A stretch of 64,000 nucleotides of DNA from the NCBI GenBank assembly GCA_003996215.1, contig QJPP01000831.1, positions 62,001-126,000 on the forward strand. The letters are read 5' to 3'. Numbering within the stretch: position 1 is the first letter of the stretch; every line of letters starts with the position of its first letter. Origin of the DNA: Jaltomata sinuosa. Lineage: Eukaryota > Streptophyta > Magnoliopsida > Solanales > Solanaceae. Under the pieces are notes generated by a model. That model saw nothing but the letters and a program-made list of their open reading frames with translations, searched no databases and was not told the origin of the DNA. The position numbers and the translations under genes were made by a program. Positions 35,791 to 48,925 of this stretch are shown here, piece by piece.

Positions 35791-38123
35791 TGTCACGACC
35801 CAAAAACACAAGTCGTGATGGAACCTATGTTTCCAACTGATAGGTAAGCCGACCCAATAACTTTTACGAATACAATTAAGAAATTATGTGAAAAAGTAAG
35901 TAGACAGACTAAATACGAAGTCTTTCAAAATAAAATGCAGAAATATCAACAAATATTTGGTGTCATAAGTACAAGAGCTTCTACAATACGATACAAGTCT
36001 GAAAACTAAAATGACAAGTCTAATGCAACACCTTGTCTGATTACTAAATGACAAAATAAATAAAAGATAGATGAAGGTGTGGGCTGCGGAACAGCAAAGC
36101 AGCTCACCACAACTCCAAGATAATCTAAGCTCGGACTTAGGAAGCTCCACAAGATGCGCTAGTGTTCGGAAGTGAATCTGCACCATAAAAGAGTGCAGTA
36201 GGCGTAGTATGAGTACAAAACCACGTGTACCCATTATGTATTATAGACCAACAAAGAAGAAGTAGTGACAGGACTCATGTAAGAAATCATTCTAAAATTT
36301 ATAAACTTACACTATAACCAACAGTCAAGTGTTCACTAAAGCAGGGATAATCAATTACCACGAGGTATTCAAACATCAATTAAGTAGATAATCAAGTAAG
36401 TATAGAGGATGTGATGAGATGCAATGCAATGTAATGAGATGATATGCCTCAAATGCCCGGTAATCTCTCAATCGTATATACACGATACTCCTCGATAATA
36501 CATCAAGAGTTCGTGACCCATGGAGGACTCGCGAGGTCCATATTCAAGTACATATGGTCTCTACGTGCTATCACAAAATTAATCAATCCCCAGCACGGAC
36601 AATCTCTACGTGCCCAACTCATAATGATAGAACGATCGCAGCACTGACGATCTCCACATGCCCGACCTTTACTCATACTCAAACTCAATGCCAATGCATG
36701 TGCATGATATAATATCAATGGAATAGGGAATGATGATGCATCTCATTTAACCAAGTAATAGACAAGAATTATATTTACCTCGACTATCACAAATATACGG
36801 GTTAAATAAAGAAATATGCACACACACAAAAATAATAAGTCAATAATACATCAGCTAATGCCCATACGCTTTGGCATTCTTGAATGATATAGTAATAAAC
36901 TTTCCCTTTTCATAACACCGGTACTCGTACCAATGCCCATCACATCACGGGTATGAGACCCCCATCTTTTGCCCTTACCCATTCTCTATTTTAAAATTTT
37001 AATCCTTTCTTAGCAAACATCCTTTAACAAAGTCTAGAAAGTCTTAACATACCTCAAAAGCCGAACAACTCATCACAAACCCTCAGGACTTCGCCTTTCC
37101 CTTTCGTAAAGCTTCAGAACATTCCTAATCTATCAAAAATGCATTATTCGTAAATCGCAAAATAACTTACTAGAAATTCCTCTTACCAATCAAACCAACA
37201 AAAAAAATACTCAAACTATGGGGACACCAAGTCCACTACTAACCCAAAATAAGTCTCCAATATCCACTTATAAAAAAAATAACGCTAATCGTATGCTTTA
37301 TACATTCGATCGGTGAACCAACAAAAATTATGATTCCTTTTGAAGTCCAGAAAAGAACAACACTATGGGCAGCCTACTGTGATGATAATGTCCTGCTGCA
37401 CTTATCTTATCAAATAACATAAAATTTGATATAAAACAAAAGCACCATAGTTAGCTATCACTATATTCTATCCATGACATCATTACCTAATTAAAACCAA
37501 TCATTAACTAATCATCACTTTAAAGGAATTGATAATCTCACAATTTGTTGAAAAGAAAATCAATAGTATCCTCTATTTTCTATCACCTAGCAGAACCCTC
37601 AATCTATCCCAATTCATCCCTTTCAATTATCATTAGTTTCTCACCCTCTTTCCAATGATTAGCTCATAATTATTACCCAATAATTTTCCCACAATTAGCC
37701 ACCAATATTATCACTAGGTCTAAAAGACACGTTGCACAACAAGAGCATTCCAATTCAACTTCTTTTCTATTTAACCTAAACCCAGTATAATACTACTAAT
37801 CTGATTTACATCATCCAAGCAACGCAGATATATGAACAAGGTTTGGATTGAAGCATTTGTGGGTTACCTGATGTCGTAGTTTTCCTTCTCTTCTTGCAGT
37901 TCGTGTTGGAGCGCATAATTATCTTTGAGGTATGACTCAAAAATATTAAATCCCATTTAATTTCAACTCATTTTTCATACATGGGCCAAGTGGTTTAGAG
38001 TATTAATTAATTTATGGACTTGGCCCATTAATCACCAACTAAATTTTTTATTTAAAATTAATGAGGTAAGCCTTTTGGAAAAAAGGAGTTCTAGTGCTCA
38101 AAATGACCTAACGGGTCGTTATA
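35791..38123 (-). repeat. 3' LTR of the family C element
   Basis: Begins TATAACGACCCG on the minus strand at 38123 and ends at 35791. It contains a three-unit short repeat about 36550-36665 ('tctctacgtgc' spaced 45 and 48 bases), also seen at about 44057-44172 in the other LTR. Confidence 0.9.
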
Positions 38124-38200
38124 TCATCTACCACTTAAACAAACGTTCGTCCTCGAATGATTAAAGAGCAAAAAGTACTTGAATTCTCAAAAAGTTGGGG

Positions 38201-39480
38201 TTATCTAACCTGCATATCTGACTCGGTCTCCCAGGTAGCCTCCTCAATTGGATGATGCTTCTATTGAACCTTTACTAAAGCAGTTTCCTTCGACCTCAGC
38301 TTCCAAATTTGTCTATCCAAGATGGTCATCGACTTCTTCTTAAAAGTCAAATCCTGATCAAGTAACACTAAATCCCACTGAATCACATGAGAACCATCCT
38401 GATGGTATTTCTTTAGCATAGAGATATGAAACACAGGGTGGACACCTGACAAACCCGGTGGCAAAGCCACCTCACCAACACGCTGAACAATCTCACAAGG
38501 ACCAATGTACCTCGGGCTCAACTTGTCGTTCTTCCCAAATCTTATCACACCTTTCATGGGTGAAACCTTTAATAGAACATGCTCTCTAACCATGAACTCT
38601 AAATCACAAACCTTTTGATCTGCATAGCTCTTCTGCCTACTCTGAGCTGTGAGAAGCCTATCTTGAATCAACTTAACCTTGTCTAAGGACTCCCGCAACA
38701 AATCTATGCCCCACGGCCTAATCTCGAATGCATCAAACTAACCAATCGGGGATCGACATCTCCTATCATACAAAGCTTCGAACAGTGCCAACTCAATGCT
38801 CGAATGGTAACTATTATTATATACAAACTCTGCTAAAGGCAAAAACTGGTCCCAATAACCACCAAAGTCGATCACGCATACTCACAACATTTCCTCAAGA
38901 ACCTGAATAGTCCACTCAGACTGGCCATCAGTCTGAAGGTGAAAGGTTGTACTAAGATCCACCCAAGTACCCAACTCCTTCTGCATAGACCACCAGAAAT
39001 GAGATGTAAACTGTGTGCCCCGATATAAAATGATAGAAATGGGCACCCCATGCAAGCGAACTATCTCCCGAATGTAGATCTTGGCTAACTTCTCTGAGTT
39101 ATAGGTAACCTGAACCAGTATAAAAAGCCCATACTTGGTCAATCGATCCACGATGACCCATATAGAATCAAACTTACCCAAGGTCTGTGGAAATCCTACC
39201 ATAAAGTCCATAGCAATGCGCTCCCACTTCCACTCAGGTATGGTCATCCTCTGAGTCACACCTCCAGCATTTTAGTGTTCATACTTTACTTGTTGATAAT
39301 TCAAACACTGAGATACGAAATCCACTATGACTCTATTCATCCGACACCACTAATAATGTTACTTCAAGTCACGATACATCTTAGTATCCCCTAAATGAAT
39401 AGAATACCTCAAACTATGGGCTTCTTCCTAGATCAGTCTAGTAAAATCACCTGTCCAAGGGACACAAATACGTCCCTTAA
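38201..39480 (-). pseudogene. Integrase and chromodomain-like C-terminus (family C)
   Basis: The core segment 38882-39259 has MDFMVGFPQTLGKFDSIWVI, VDRLTKYGLFILV, and ILYRGTQFTSHFWWSMQKEL, in which the second catalytic Asp (normally SDRG) has become YRG. A stop splits the core after EEML. The C-terminal part 38261-38701 (YIGPCEIVQRVGEVA; HPVFHISMLKKY) ends in ILDRQIWKLRSKETALVKVQ and, after one stop, an EEATWE segment to 38201. This is the chromodomain-like tail of Tekay/Del elements, which targets insertion to heterochromatin in known chromoviruses. Confidence 0.85.
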
Positions 39481-41000
39481 TCCTCAAAACTCCCTCAGCA
39501 TATGGAATTGCCTCCTTCGCTTCTCCTCGTAACACTCTATCTCGAATCTTACACAAATTCCCATCATCAAACTGGTGAGCCCGAATCTCTTCCAATAAGG
39601 ATGATTTGCCTCCATGTAAGCCAAAACCTTACCAGAATCTAAAATATCAAGCCTCACAAGGCAGTTGACTAAAGACTGGACATCCATAGCAAATGGATGC
39701 CCTTCTACCTACTACCCATACTTACCGCCTTCCAACTCAAAGCATCTACCACAATATTTGCCTTGCCCATGATAAAGTATAGTCATGTCATAGTCTTTAA
39801 GCAACTCCAACCATCTTCGCTGCCTCAAATTGAGATCTTTCTGGTTGAATATATATTATAGACTACGATGATCTATGAACACCTCACAATGCACACCATA
39901 AAGGTAATGCCTCCAAATCTTTAATGCAAACACTACCATCGCTAAATCCAAGTCATGAGTGGGGTAGTTCTTCTTGTGAACCTTTAACTGCCTCGAAGCA
40001 TAAGCTATCACCTTCTTTTTCTACATCAATACGCAACAAAGATCAATCTAAGAAGCATCATAATTTACGGTAAAACCCTCTCCCTTCACAGGTAAGGTCA
40101 AAAGCAGAGCAATAGTCAATAAGGTCTTGAGCTTCAAAAAACTCGCCTCACACTCATCAGACCATTGAAAAACAACTTCCTTTTGAGTTAATCTAGTAAA
40201 TGGGGATGCAATAGATGAAAACCCTTGTACAAATCGGTGAGAGTAACCTGCGAGGTCTAAGAAACTTTGAATCTCAGTAGCTAAAGCAGGTCTGACCCAA
40301 TCTCGAACCACCTCAATCTTCTTGGGATCCACTATAATGACCTCCTTGGACACTACATTCCCCAAGAATGCTACTGAACTGAGCCAAAACTCACACTTTG
40401 AAAACTTTGCATAGAGCTTCTTCTCCTTCAGAACTTTAAGCACAATCCTCAAATGTTTCTTGTGCTCCTCCCTACTACGTGAGTATATCAATATATCATC
40501 GACTAAAACAATAACAAAGAAATCCAAGTACGGCCTGAACACCCTATTCATCAAATCCATAAAAGCTTCTGGAGCATTAGTCAGCCTAAAAGACATCACA
40601 AAAAACTCATATTGGCCATAATGTGTCTGGAAAGCTGTCTTAGGGATATCTTTTGCCCTAATCTTCTACTGATGATAACCGGATCTCAAGTATATCTTTG
40701 ATAACACTGAAGAACCCTGCAACTAATTAAATAAATCATCAATACGAGGTATCGAGTACTTGTTCCTGATGGTAACCTTATTCAATTGCTGATAGTCAAT
40801 ACACATACGCATAGATCTATCCTTCTTCTTCATAAATAGCACTGGATCATCCCAAGAAGATACACTCGGTCTAATAAAACCCTCGCTCAGAAAATCTTGC
40901 AACTATTCCTTTAACACTTTTAACTTGGCCGGTGCTATCTGATATGGCAGAATAGAAATGGGCTGAGTTATCGATTCTAAGTCAATACAAAAATCAATGT
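39481..41000 (-). pseudogene. Reverse transcriptase and RNase H (family C)
   Basis: The RT core lies at about 40048-40810: YRQLNKVTIRNKYS..IDDLF near 40740-40800, FRLTNAPEAFMDLMNRVF, then VLVDDILIYS, the active-site box with both Asp kept. RNase H follows at about 39700-40060 (NYDASQIDLC, the first catalytic Asp; SRQLKVHKKNYPTHDLDLAM). The 40048-40599 and 39484-39687 pieces share one frame. Several stops and at least one frameshift are present. Confidence 0.85.
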
Positions 41001-41060
41001 TAGATCAGGTGGAAGACTTGGCAGGTCTGTGGGGAATATCTCTGAAAAACTCACTCATCA

Positions 41061-41396
41061 TCAGAATAGACTCGAGCACTGAAGTCTCCATGCTAGTATC
41101 CCGAACATATGCCAAATATGCCAAACATCCCACTCTACTCTAGGAATCCCTGGCATAGCTAATATAACCATCTTGGCATGACAGTTCAAAATTGCATGGT
41201 AAGGAGATAACCAGTCCATCCCAAGAATAGCATCAAAGTCTACCATATCTAAGACCTTCAAGTCTGCTTCAATATCATATCCCATCAAGGTAACTACACA
41301 TGATCTATATACCCGATCTACCATTACAAAATCCCCAACAGGCGTAAAAATATGCACAGGCAACACGAGTGCTTCAAATAACATATCCATACTCAA
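41061..41396 (-). pseudogene. Aspartic protease region (family C)
   Basis: The open segment carries VMVDRVYRSCVVTLMGYDIE and FDAILGMDWLSPYHAILNCH, the flap-to-C-terminal part of the Gypsy protease. The N-terminal catalytic DSG part lies upstream across a frame change (41393-41660). Confidence 0.8.
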
Positions 41397-41739
41397 AGCA
41401 AACTATGTAGACACATAAAAATAGGTAGATCTTGGATAAAATAATATTGTAGCTGACCGATGATAAACCAGAATAATACCTGTGATAACAACATCTGAAG
41501 CCTCTGTCTCTGGCCTACCCAGAAAAACATAACACTGAGCACGACCACCCTCAAATTATGAACCTCCACGACTAGAACCTCATCCAGAATCAGTACCACC
41601 TCTACCTGAATGAGAACCACTCCTGCCTGAATGAGATCCACCTCTGCCACTCTATACACCTCTACCAGTCGGAGGCTGTGGAATCCTAGAAGTCAAAGCC
41701 TGAGAACCCTGATATGGTCCACCACGTCTGGTCCTAGGG

Positions 41740-43096
41740 AAATTCCTCAAAAAATGTCCCATGTCACCATACTCAAAACAACCCTTATGATGCATAGACT
41801 GATGAGAGGAACCTGAATGATGGGAATGCCCTCCACGACCTAAAGGCCTGGAATACGAGCCCTGTGAAGTCTATATCGAACTGGAAGTATTGTGCCCCAT
41901 ATAATCAACCTCAAATGCTGGCATAGTAGCATGAATAGGTCTGCTTGACTAAGGGTGGTAACTCCTCCCCGAGTAGCCTCAGCTCCTAGGTGGAGCTCGA
42001 CCGTAATCGCCTGAATCATGGGCCCTCTTGTCCTCGTGCTGCTCAATTCCCTCACATCAAATCATCTCAACCTCCTTGGCAACATCTACCACCTTCTGAA
42101 ATGTAGCCCCAGAAGCAACAACCTGAGAAACATCCATACGAATCAGAATAATCAACCCCTTAGCAAATCTCCTCACTCTCTCAGTCTCAGTAGGAAGTAT
42201 CATAAACGCGTATCTAGCCAAGGCATAGAATTTACTCTCATACTCGTCAACTGATGTACCCTCTGCTCTAGTCTTTCAAACTCATCCCTCTTTTACTCTC
42301 TCTCACTGCATGGAACAAACTTATCCAGAAATACCTGAGTAAACTGAGCCCATGAAAGTGGAGATGATCCAGCTGGCCTACTATCAATATAATCCCTCCA
42401 CCACTGTTTGGCAGGACCGATCATCTGAAATGTTGTGTAGTAAACTCTGTAAGACTCTACTAATACCAGGTTATGCAACCTCTCATGACAGCTGACTATA
42501 AACTCATACGCATCCTCACTCAAATCACCAGTATAGATCAAAGGATTCATCATCCTAAATCTCTCAAATATCTTCTGCTCATCCACAGTCATAACAGGCT
42601 TATTAGCCAAATGTTATGCAATACCTGAAAATACCCCACCATCTAAACAGGGAGCTACAACAGCAGCTGCTTGAGTGCCTGAAGTTTGAAACCTTGGAGC
42701 AACCATCTGGTCTGGAGTCTGACCTCCAACACGAGTCTGTGAACCATATGAGGCAACAGGTAATATGCCCGCCTGAGCCATCCCCTCAAGAAATCCTAAC
42801 ATACAAACCAAAGTATCCTGAAACACTAGAGTAGTGATGATACTAGGTGGAGCCTGAGTTGGTCCATACTCCTCAACATGAACTGGATCATCCTCGTGAA
42901 CCACATATGGATCGGGAGATACTGCCGTAGCAGGACCCTGGGTGGCTATCAGTACTCGCCCCTCAACTGGTGCTCCAATACAGCCTCTACCTCGACCTCG
43001 CCCCCTGACTCTACCTCGTACAGTGCCCCTAGCAGCAGGTGTGGGTACGGGTATAGGCTCCTAATCTTCGATCGCAGATGAACGAGTCCTCACCAT
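41740..43096 (-). pseudogene. Gag (family C)
   Basis: Starts at the ATG 43096-43094 (MVRTRSS), immediately after an acceptor-like CTCTCATAG. The same frame continues to 42293 with only two stops. The central segment FERFRMMNPLIYTGDLSEDA, QMIGPAKQWWRDYIDSRPAG and FTQVFLDKFVP is the retrotransposon gag core. The later part is frame-shifted, and a zinc-knuckle relic (HHKGCFEYGDMGHFLRNFP, two ligands lost) lies near 41740-41800. Confidence 0.85.
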
Positions 43097-43281
43097 CTAT
43101 GAGAGAATAAGATAACAAGATTAGAATTCCAAATGAGTCAAGTATGCACGATAAGGAATGAAAGAATAAAAGTTTCATAAATGCCTTGTAGCCTCTCAAA
43201 AATAGGTATGGACGTCATCGTATTGATCCACAAGACTCTAATAGACATTTCTCTTGTACTCATGAGACCGATGAACCTAGG

Positions 43282-43293
43282 GCTCTGATACCA
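43282..43293 (-). other. Primer-binding site, initiator-Met tRNA type (family C)
   Basis: The minus strand reads TGGTATCAGAGC, a perfect match to the plant iMet site, three bases inside the LTR. Confidence 0.9.
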
Positions 43294-43296
43294 AAT

Positions 43297-45610
43297 TGTC
43301 ACAACCCAAAAACACAAATCATGATGGCACCTATGTTCCCAACCAATAAGTAAGCCAACCCAATAACTTTTATGAATACAGTTAAGTAATTATGTGAAAA
43401 AGTAAGTAGACAGACTAAATATAAAGTCTTTCAAAATAAAATGCAGAAATATCAACCAATATTTGGTGTCATAAGTAGAAGAGGTTCAACAATACGATAC
43501 AAGTCTGAAAACTAAAATGACAAGTCTAAATGCAATACCCTGTCTGATTATTAAATAACAGAATAAATAAAAGATAGATGAAGGTGTGGGCTGCGGAACA
43601 ACCAAGCAAGTCACCACAACTCTAAGATAATCCAAGCTCGGACTCAGGAAGCTCCACAAGATGCGCTAGTATTTGAAACTGAATCTGCACCACAAAGGAG
43701 TGTAACAAGCGTAGTATGCCTACGAAACCACGTGTACCCAGTATGTATCATAGACCAACAACGAAAAAATAGTGGCAAGACTCATGTAAGAAATCATTCT
43801 CAAATTTACAAATTTACACTATAACTACCAGTCAAGTGTTCACTAAGGCATGGATAATCAATTGCCACGAGGTATTCAAACATCAATTAAGTAGATAATC
43901 AAGTAAGTATAGAGGATGTGATGAGATGCAATGCAATGTAATGAGATGATATGCCTCAAATGCCCGGTAATCTCTCAATCGTATATACACGATACTCCTC
44001 GATAATACATCAAGAGTTCGTGACCCATGGAGGACTCGCGAGGTCCATATTCAAGTACATATGGTCTCTACGTGCTATCACAAAATCAATCAATCCACAG
44101 CACAAACGATCTCTACGTGCCCAACTCATAATCATAGAACAATCACAGCACGAATGATCTCCACGTGCTCGACCTTTACTCACACTCAAACTCAATGCCA
44201 ATGCATGTGCATGATATAATATCAATGGAATAAGGGATGATGATGCATCTCATTTAACCAAGTCACTGACAAGAAATAATATTCATCTCGACTATCACAA
44301 ATATATGGGTTAAATGAAGAAATATGCACACACACAAAAATAATAAGTTAATAATACATCAACTAATTCCCATACGCTTTGGCATTCTCGAATTATATAG
44401 TAATAAACTTTCCCTTTTTATAACACCGATACTCGTACCAATGCATGTCATACTACGGGTATGAGACCCCCATCTTTCGCCCTTACCCATTCTCTATTTT
44501 AAAATTTTAATCTTTTCTTAGCAAACATCCTTCAACAAAGTCTAGAAAGTCTTAACATAGCTCAAAAGCCGAACAACGCATCATGAACCCTCAGGACTTC
44601 GCCTTTCCCTTTTGTAAAGCTTCAAAATGTTCCCGATCTATCAAAATTGCATTTTTTGTAAATTGCAAAATAACTTACTAGAAATTCTTCTCACCTTCCA
44701 AACCAACAAAAGAAATACTCAAACTATGGGGACACCAAGTCCACTACTAACCCAAAATAAGTCTCCAATATCCACTAATAAAAAAATAATGCTAATCATA
44801 TGCTTTATACATTCGATCGGTGAACCAGCAAAAGTTAAGATTCATTTTGAAGTCCAGAAAAGAACAACACTATGGATATCCTACTGTGATGATAATGTCC
44901 TGCTGCACTTATCTTATCAAATAACATAAAATTTGATATGAAACAAAAGCGCCATAGTTAGCTAATCACTAGATTCTTCTACCCATGAGATCATTACCTA
45001 ATTAAAACCAATCATTAATTAACCATCACTTTAAAGGAATTGATAATCTCACAATCTGTTGAAAAGAAAAGTAATAGTATCCTCCATTTTCTATCACCTA
45101 GCAGAACCCTCAATCTATCCCAATTCATCACTTTCAATTATCATTAGTTGCTCACCCTCTTTCCAATGATTAGCTCACAATCATTACCCAATAATTTCCC
45201 CATAATTAGCCACCAATCTTATCACTAGGTCTAAAAGACATGTTGCACAACAAGAGCATTCCAATTCAACTTCTTTTCTATTTAACCTAAACCCAGTATT
45301 CCAAGAAACGCAGATATATGAACAAGGTTTGGATTGAATCATTTGTGGGTTACCTGAAGTCGTAGTTTTCCTTCTCTTCTTGCAGTTCATGTTGGAGCGC
45401 ACGGTTATCTTTGAGTTATGACTCAAAAATATTAAATCCCATATAATTTTAACTCATTTTTCATACACGGGCCAAGTGGTTTAAAGTATTAATTAATTTA
45501 TGGACTTGGCCCATTAATCACCAACTAAATTTTTTTATTTAAAATTAACGAGGTAAGCCTTTTGTGGAAAAGGAGTTCTAGTGCTCAAAATGACCTAACG
45601 GATCATTACA
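43297..45610 (-). repeat. 5' LTR of the family C element
   Basis: Pairs with 35791-38123. A donor-like CAG/GTAACC lies on the minus strand at about 45356-45348. The outer end is TGTAATGATCC on the minus strand at 45610. Confidence 0.9.
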
Positions 45611-45649
45611 ACCTCCATATGGAGAGTGTTACTTGGGCATTATAAAAAA

Positions 45650-45667
45650 TGGCGTCATTGTCAGGGA
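45650..45667 (+). other. Primer-binding site, tRNA-Asp type
   Basis: tggcgtcattgtcaggga matches the tRNA-Asp complement TGGCGCCGTTGCCGGGGA at 15 of 18 positions. This is the Athila-type primer. Confidence 0.85.
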
Positions 45668-45739
45668 ATGGTGTTTGATTAGTCTTTTTGATTTACGTTT
45701 GAAATCCTTTGTGAGTTTTGTTTCATTTTACTTTGTTTT

Positions 45740-45771
45740 GTTGTTTTTAATTGTTGAGCATACAGTCCATG
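45740..45771 (+). promoter_or_regulatory. 3' splice-acceptor-like site before the Athila-like gag ATG
   Basis: A T-rich tract is followed by GAGCATACAG (AG at 45764-45765), then tcc and the ATG at 45769-45771. An upstream Met at 45751 shares the frame but would lie inside the tract. Confidence 0.45.
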
Positions 45772-47490
45772 AGTGAAGTGGGTGACAGTGAAAGTGTATA
45801 CAGATTCATAGACATAGTCTCTGAGCCTGTAATTCAATATGGGGTAGGTGCAATCCGCCTACCTCCCATAGTGGGAAACATCGTGTTTTACGTCACTAGT
45901 ACCATGCTCTACCTTATTCAAATGAAAGGATTATTTGGAGGAGCTGCACATGAAGATGTAAATAGGCATATTCGGAACTTCATTGAGATATGCCATTTAT
46001 TTATCTTCCACAACATCCCCCAAGAATCTATTCGGCTTAGCTTGTTTCCTTTCTCTCTCATGGGAGAAGCCATAACATGGTTAGAGGAGCTTACAAAAGG
46101 AACAATCATTACATGGAATGGTCTTGTCAAAGCATTAATGGTGAGGTTCTTCCCTCCATCAAGAATGATGCAACTGAGGGATGAAATAACTAATTTTTGT
46201 CAACTCCAAGATGAACCATTACATAAGGCATGGTTGAGATTTAAAAAGAAACTCTTATTGTGACCCAATTATAGATTGTCGGATAATGTCCTTATCCAAT
46301 GCTTTTATAGGGCTTTCAATTTAATGAACAAGTCTGTGGCTAACAACCTCGTGGGTGGTACCTTCATGGACCAATAGTATAGTATCATCTTAGCCTTTCT
46401 AGAAAGGATGACCAAGACAATATCGTGCTTGGCACACAAGGGAGGGTAATATTCTCATGGGGGAGACCTCATCTATTTTGACAAATGAAATACACCGTAA
46501 AGATGAGGAGCAAGATGAGACTACAACCAAGATGTTAACGCAAATTGATCTTTTGGCCAAGCATATGATGGGGGCTGAAAATGCTAAAAAGGTAAATGCC
46601 ATGAGTACTCTGGAGCTTCAAGCTAGTGACGATGAGATCTTGACTATTGTGGATGGGAAGATATGCTACTTATTAGCAGGTTCTCAACCTAGGTATTAAC
46701 GCTCGTGAGATGAGAATCAAGGTTGGATTAAGGACAAAGAATGCGATGGCTATTGAAGAGATTGTGAAAAAGAAGGGGACCAGTATAATCACCAGAGTTC
46801 CAACCCCTATGTGCCTCCTTCTATGGTTGATGCTGCTTTTCAACCTTCTGTTAAAAACCTCGGGCACTTAAAGATTAAATATATGATGTCCCTTATTTTG
46901 AAAAAGATTGAGACAACCAATAGTGGAGTTAGTGAGCTAAAGAGCAAAGTGTCAATGCTTCACTAAATGGTGAGCTCACACTCAGCTTCTATCAAGCATA
47001 TCGAGTCCCAAATGAATCACTTGTGCACTCAAATATGAATCCTCAAATGAAGGGGACACTCCCTAGTAATACTATGGCAAATCTAAAAAATGATGGACAT
47101 GTTATGGCTATAGTCACAAGGAGCGAAAGAGTGAGTGGTGAGGTGAAAAAGCCTAATGTTGAGGTTATTGTAAAGCCTACTAGGTTAGGTGAGGCAGAGA
47201 TTGTGCTTGAAGAAAAAGATAATGAAGAGTCAAAAGTTGGGGTGAATCTTGGTGCACCCAACAATGTTGCTAATGATGATCCATGTGATGAGAAGGAAGA
47301 GGATGTGTGCCTTTCTCAAATTTTTGTTGATGTCGAGGAGGATACTCCTAATGTTCCAAGAGTGCTAACCACACTACCTAAGGGACCTCTTCCATACCCG
47401 AAAAGATTATCCAAAAAGAAGGAGGAAAACCAATTCAAAAAGTTTGCTGATATGTTTATCAAACATTCTGTTAATATGTCGAGGCTTTAA
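45769..47490 (+). pseudogene. Athila-like gag
   Basis: Start chosen at 45769 (MSEVGDSE). The first open part to 46260 has LIQMKGLFGGAAHEDVNRHI, FPFSLMGEAITWLEELTKGT, FFPPSRMMQLRDEITNFCQL and AWLRFKKKL, the Athila-type gag core. A stop at 46261 is followed by readable but shifted continuation (46457-46699, HMMGAENAKKVNAM) and an acidic linker (47023-47490) with LPYPKRLSKKKEENQFKKF, which leads to the protease. I see no clear zinc knuckle, as is common in this lineage. Confidence 0.85.
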
Positions 47491-47604
47491 CGCAAACGCT
47501 CAGGTACACAAAATTCATGAAGGGGATTCTCAAGAAAAAGTGTGTTGTTGACGTCGGTACAATTGAGATCTCACATAACTGTAGTGCTGTGATGACAATT
47601 AATA

Positions 47605-48171
47605 TTGTTTGTGTTCCGGAAGGCGTTGCATGACTTAGGGGTGAGTATCAACTTGATTCCCCTAGTGATATTCAAGAAGTTGGGCTTGGGTATGTCCAAG
47701 CCTACATATATGAGGCTTCTCATGGCCGATAGGTCCATCAAATGCCTGGTAGGAATCCTATTTGATGTATTAGTCAAGGTTGACAAGCTCATCCTACTGG
47801 CCAATTTTGTTATTTTAGATTGTGAGGTGGATGTTGAGGTGCCTATCATATTGGGGTGACCATTGTTGTCTACGGGAAGAGACTTAGTTGATGTTGAACT
47901 CGGGGAACTCGAATTCTAGGTTATATGTAAGGAAGTGACCTTTAATGTATGCCAACCCACGAGACCACTGGATGAGCTTCGAGTAGTGTCCGTGATAAAT
48001 ATTAAGGGAAAACTGGTGGATGCCCATGATGAGAGTGTTAAGAATGAGGTACCCAAGCCTTTGATGTTTCCACCTTGGCAACAAGATAATGCTATGATGA
48101 TGTTCATGGAGCAATTCCTCTTCTTAGGATGGGGCCATGCTAATGGGATTGGGATGCTCTCCGATAATGAT
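47605..48171 (+). pseudogene. Athila-like aspartic protease
   Basis: The reading ALHDLGVSINLIPLVIFKKL contains the DLG catalytic triad position (DSGA-type family), then RSIKCLVGILFDVLVKVDKL and EVDVEVPIILG, the end of the protease fold. A stop follows at 47857-47859, after which the frame continues as GRDLVDVELGELEF and on to 48171. No reverse transcriptase follows. The N-terminal join to the gag linker (47490-47605) needs two frame changes. Confidence 0.8.
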
Positions 48172-48285
48172 TGAGGATTGAGGTACTATCATCGAGCCGC
48201 AACTTAAAATCAAGCGCTTCTTGGGAGGCAACTCAAGTGTTTTTACTTTATTTTTGTTACTTTCTATTATTTTTGGTGTGTTTTA
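48172..48285 (+). other. Post-coding linker with conserved stem-loop
   Basis: TTGGGAGGCAACTCAA at 48221-48236 is the Athila-type stem-loop (one mismatch in the stem compared with 23081-23096). It is preceded by 'gagccgcaacttaaaatcaagcgcttc' in part. Confidence 0.6.
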
Positions 48286-48329
48286 GGAATGCATGATGAG
48301 GAAAAATGACCAAGTGGAAAAACAAGGTA

Positions 48330-48700
48330 AAAAGGGGACGTGCGGAATCCCATGCGGTTTGCACAAGCCATTGTGCACGTCGCACGTGGCAACGTATCCC
48401 AAAATAGAGAACTAGAAGAAAAATGTCAAGTTGGAGGTAACGTGTGCTGTGTTAAGCATTCCGCACAAGCCATTATGTGCGTCGAACCTCCATCACACAC
48501 CAAACCAGAAAGCTGGGCCAAGTTTGGGCAAGAAATTGGCTGGTGCAAAGTGATGTGTGACGTGCACAAGGGCTTGTGCGAATCGCATGTCGTGGTGCAC
48601 CAAGGTAAGTTTTTAAATTGTGTTGACCTACCCATTGACCTACCCTACCCTTATACCGACCCGATGACCTTTCTTCTTATTTTACTTATATAAAATCGCC
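48330..48700 (+). promoter_or_regulatory. Internal promoter-like module: CG-rich words and TATA box
   Basis: Between 48340 and 48605 there are many inverted GTGCG/CGCAC words (for example TTGTGCACGTCGCACGTGG). TATATAAAA follows at 48687-48695 with a CT-rich stretch from about 48700 to 48800. The layout equals that of the LTR promoters of families A and B but lies inside the element, 3' of the protease. The promoter role is inferred. Confidence 0.5.
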
Positions 48701-48925
48701 ACCCTCCTCTTCTTTTCCATACTTTCCAAAAACCTCAACAATTCCCTCTACAAATTCCCTAAAACTCCTTTACTCTCTTAAATCTTCTTCTCCCTCACCC
48801 AAACTCCTTCACCGCCGTATCACCACCAAGGCATCCCCATCTCTCTCCGATCGAAAAAGTGATCTCCGTTGTAGTACTTTAAAAAGCTTCAATTTTTGCT
48901 TCTCTCCTTTTAATATTCACTTGTG

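Larger units (their letters stand above)
35791..45610 (-). mobile_element. Full-length Tekay/Del-like chromodomain Gypsy element (family C)
   Basis: LTRs 35791-38123 (2333 bases) and 43297-45610 (2314 bases) enclose gag, protease, RT, RNase H, integrase and a chromodomain-like C-terminus, all on the minus strand. Perfect target duplications ACCTC lie at 35786-35790 and 45611-45615. The iMet primer site at 43282-43293 matches 12 of 12 and the PPT-like AGTGGTAGATGA is at 38135-38124. In the first 150 bases the two LTRs differ at about 16 places by eye, mostly transitions. Coding is broken by stops and frameshifts, so it is structurally complete but defective. Confidence 0.93.
34387..45639 (+). 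repeat. 5' LTR of the Athila-like element, split by a family C insertion
   Basis: The LTR parts are 34387-35790 and about 45616-45639, together about 1.43 kb. Removing the insertion restores 'gctatcacctccatatgg'. The LTR has CG-rich words (about 34575-34760, e.g. GTGCGATCG and GTCGTGTCGCAC). The LTR end at about 45639 (gggca) is chosen because the primer site follows after ten bases. Confidence 0.8.
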
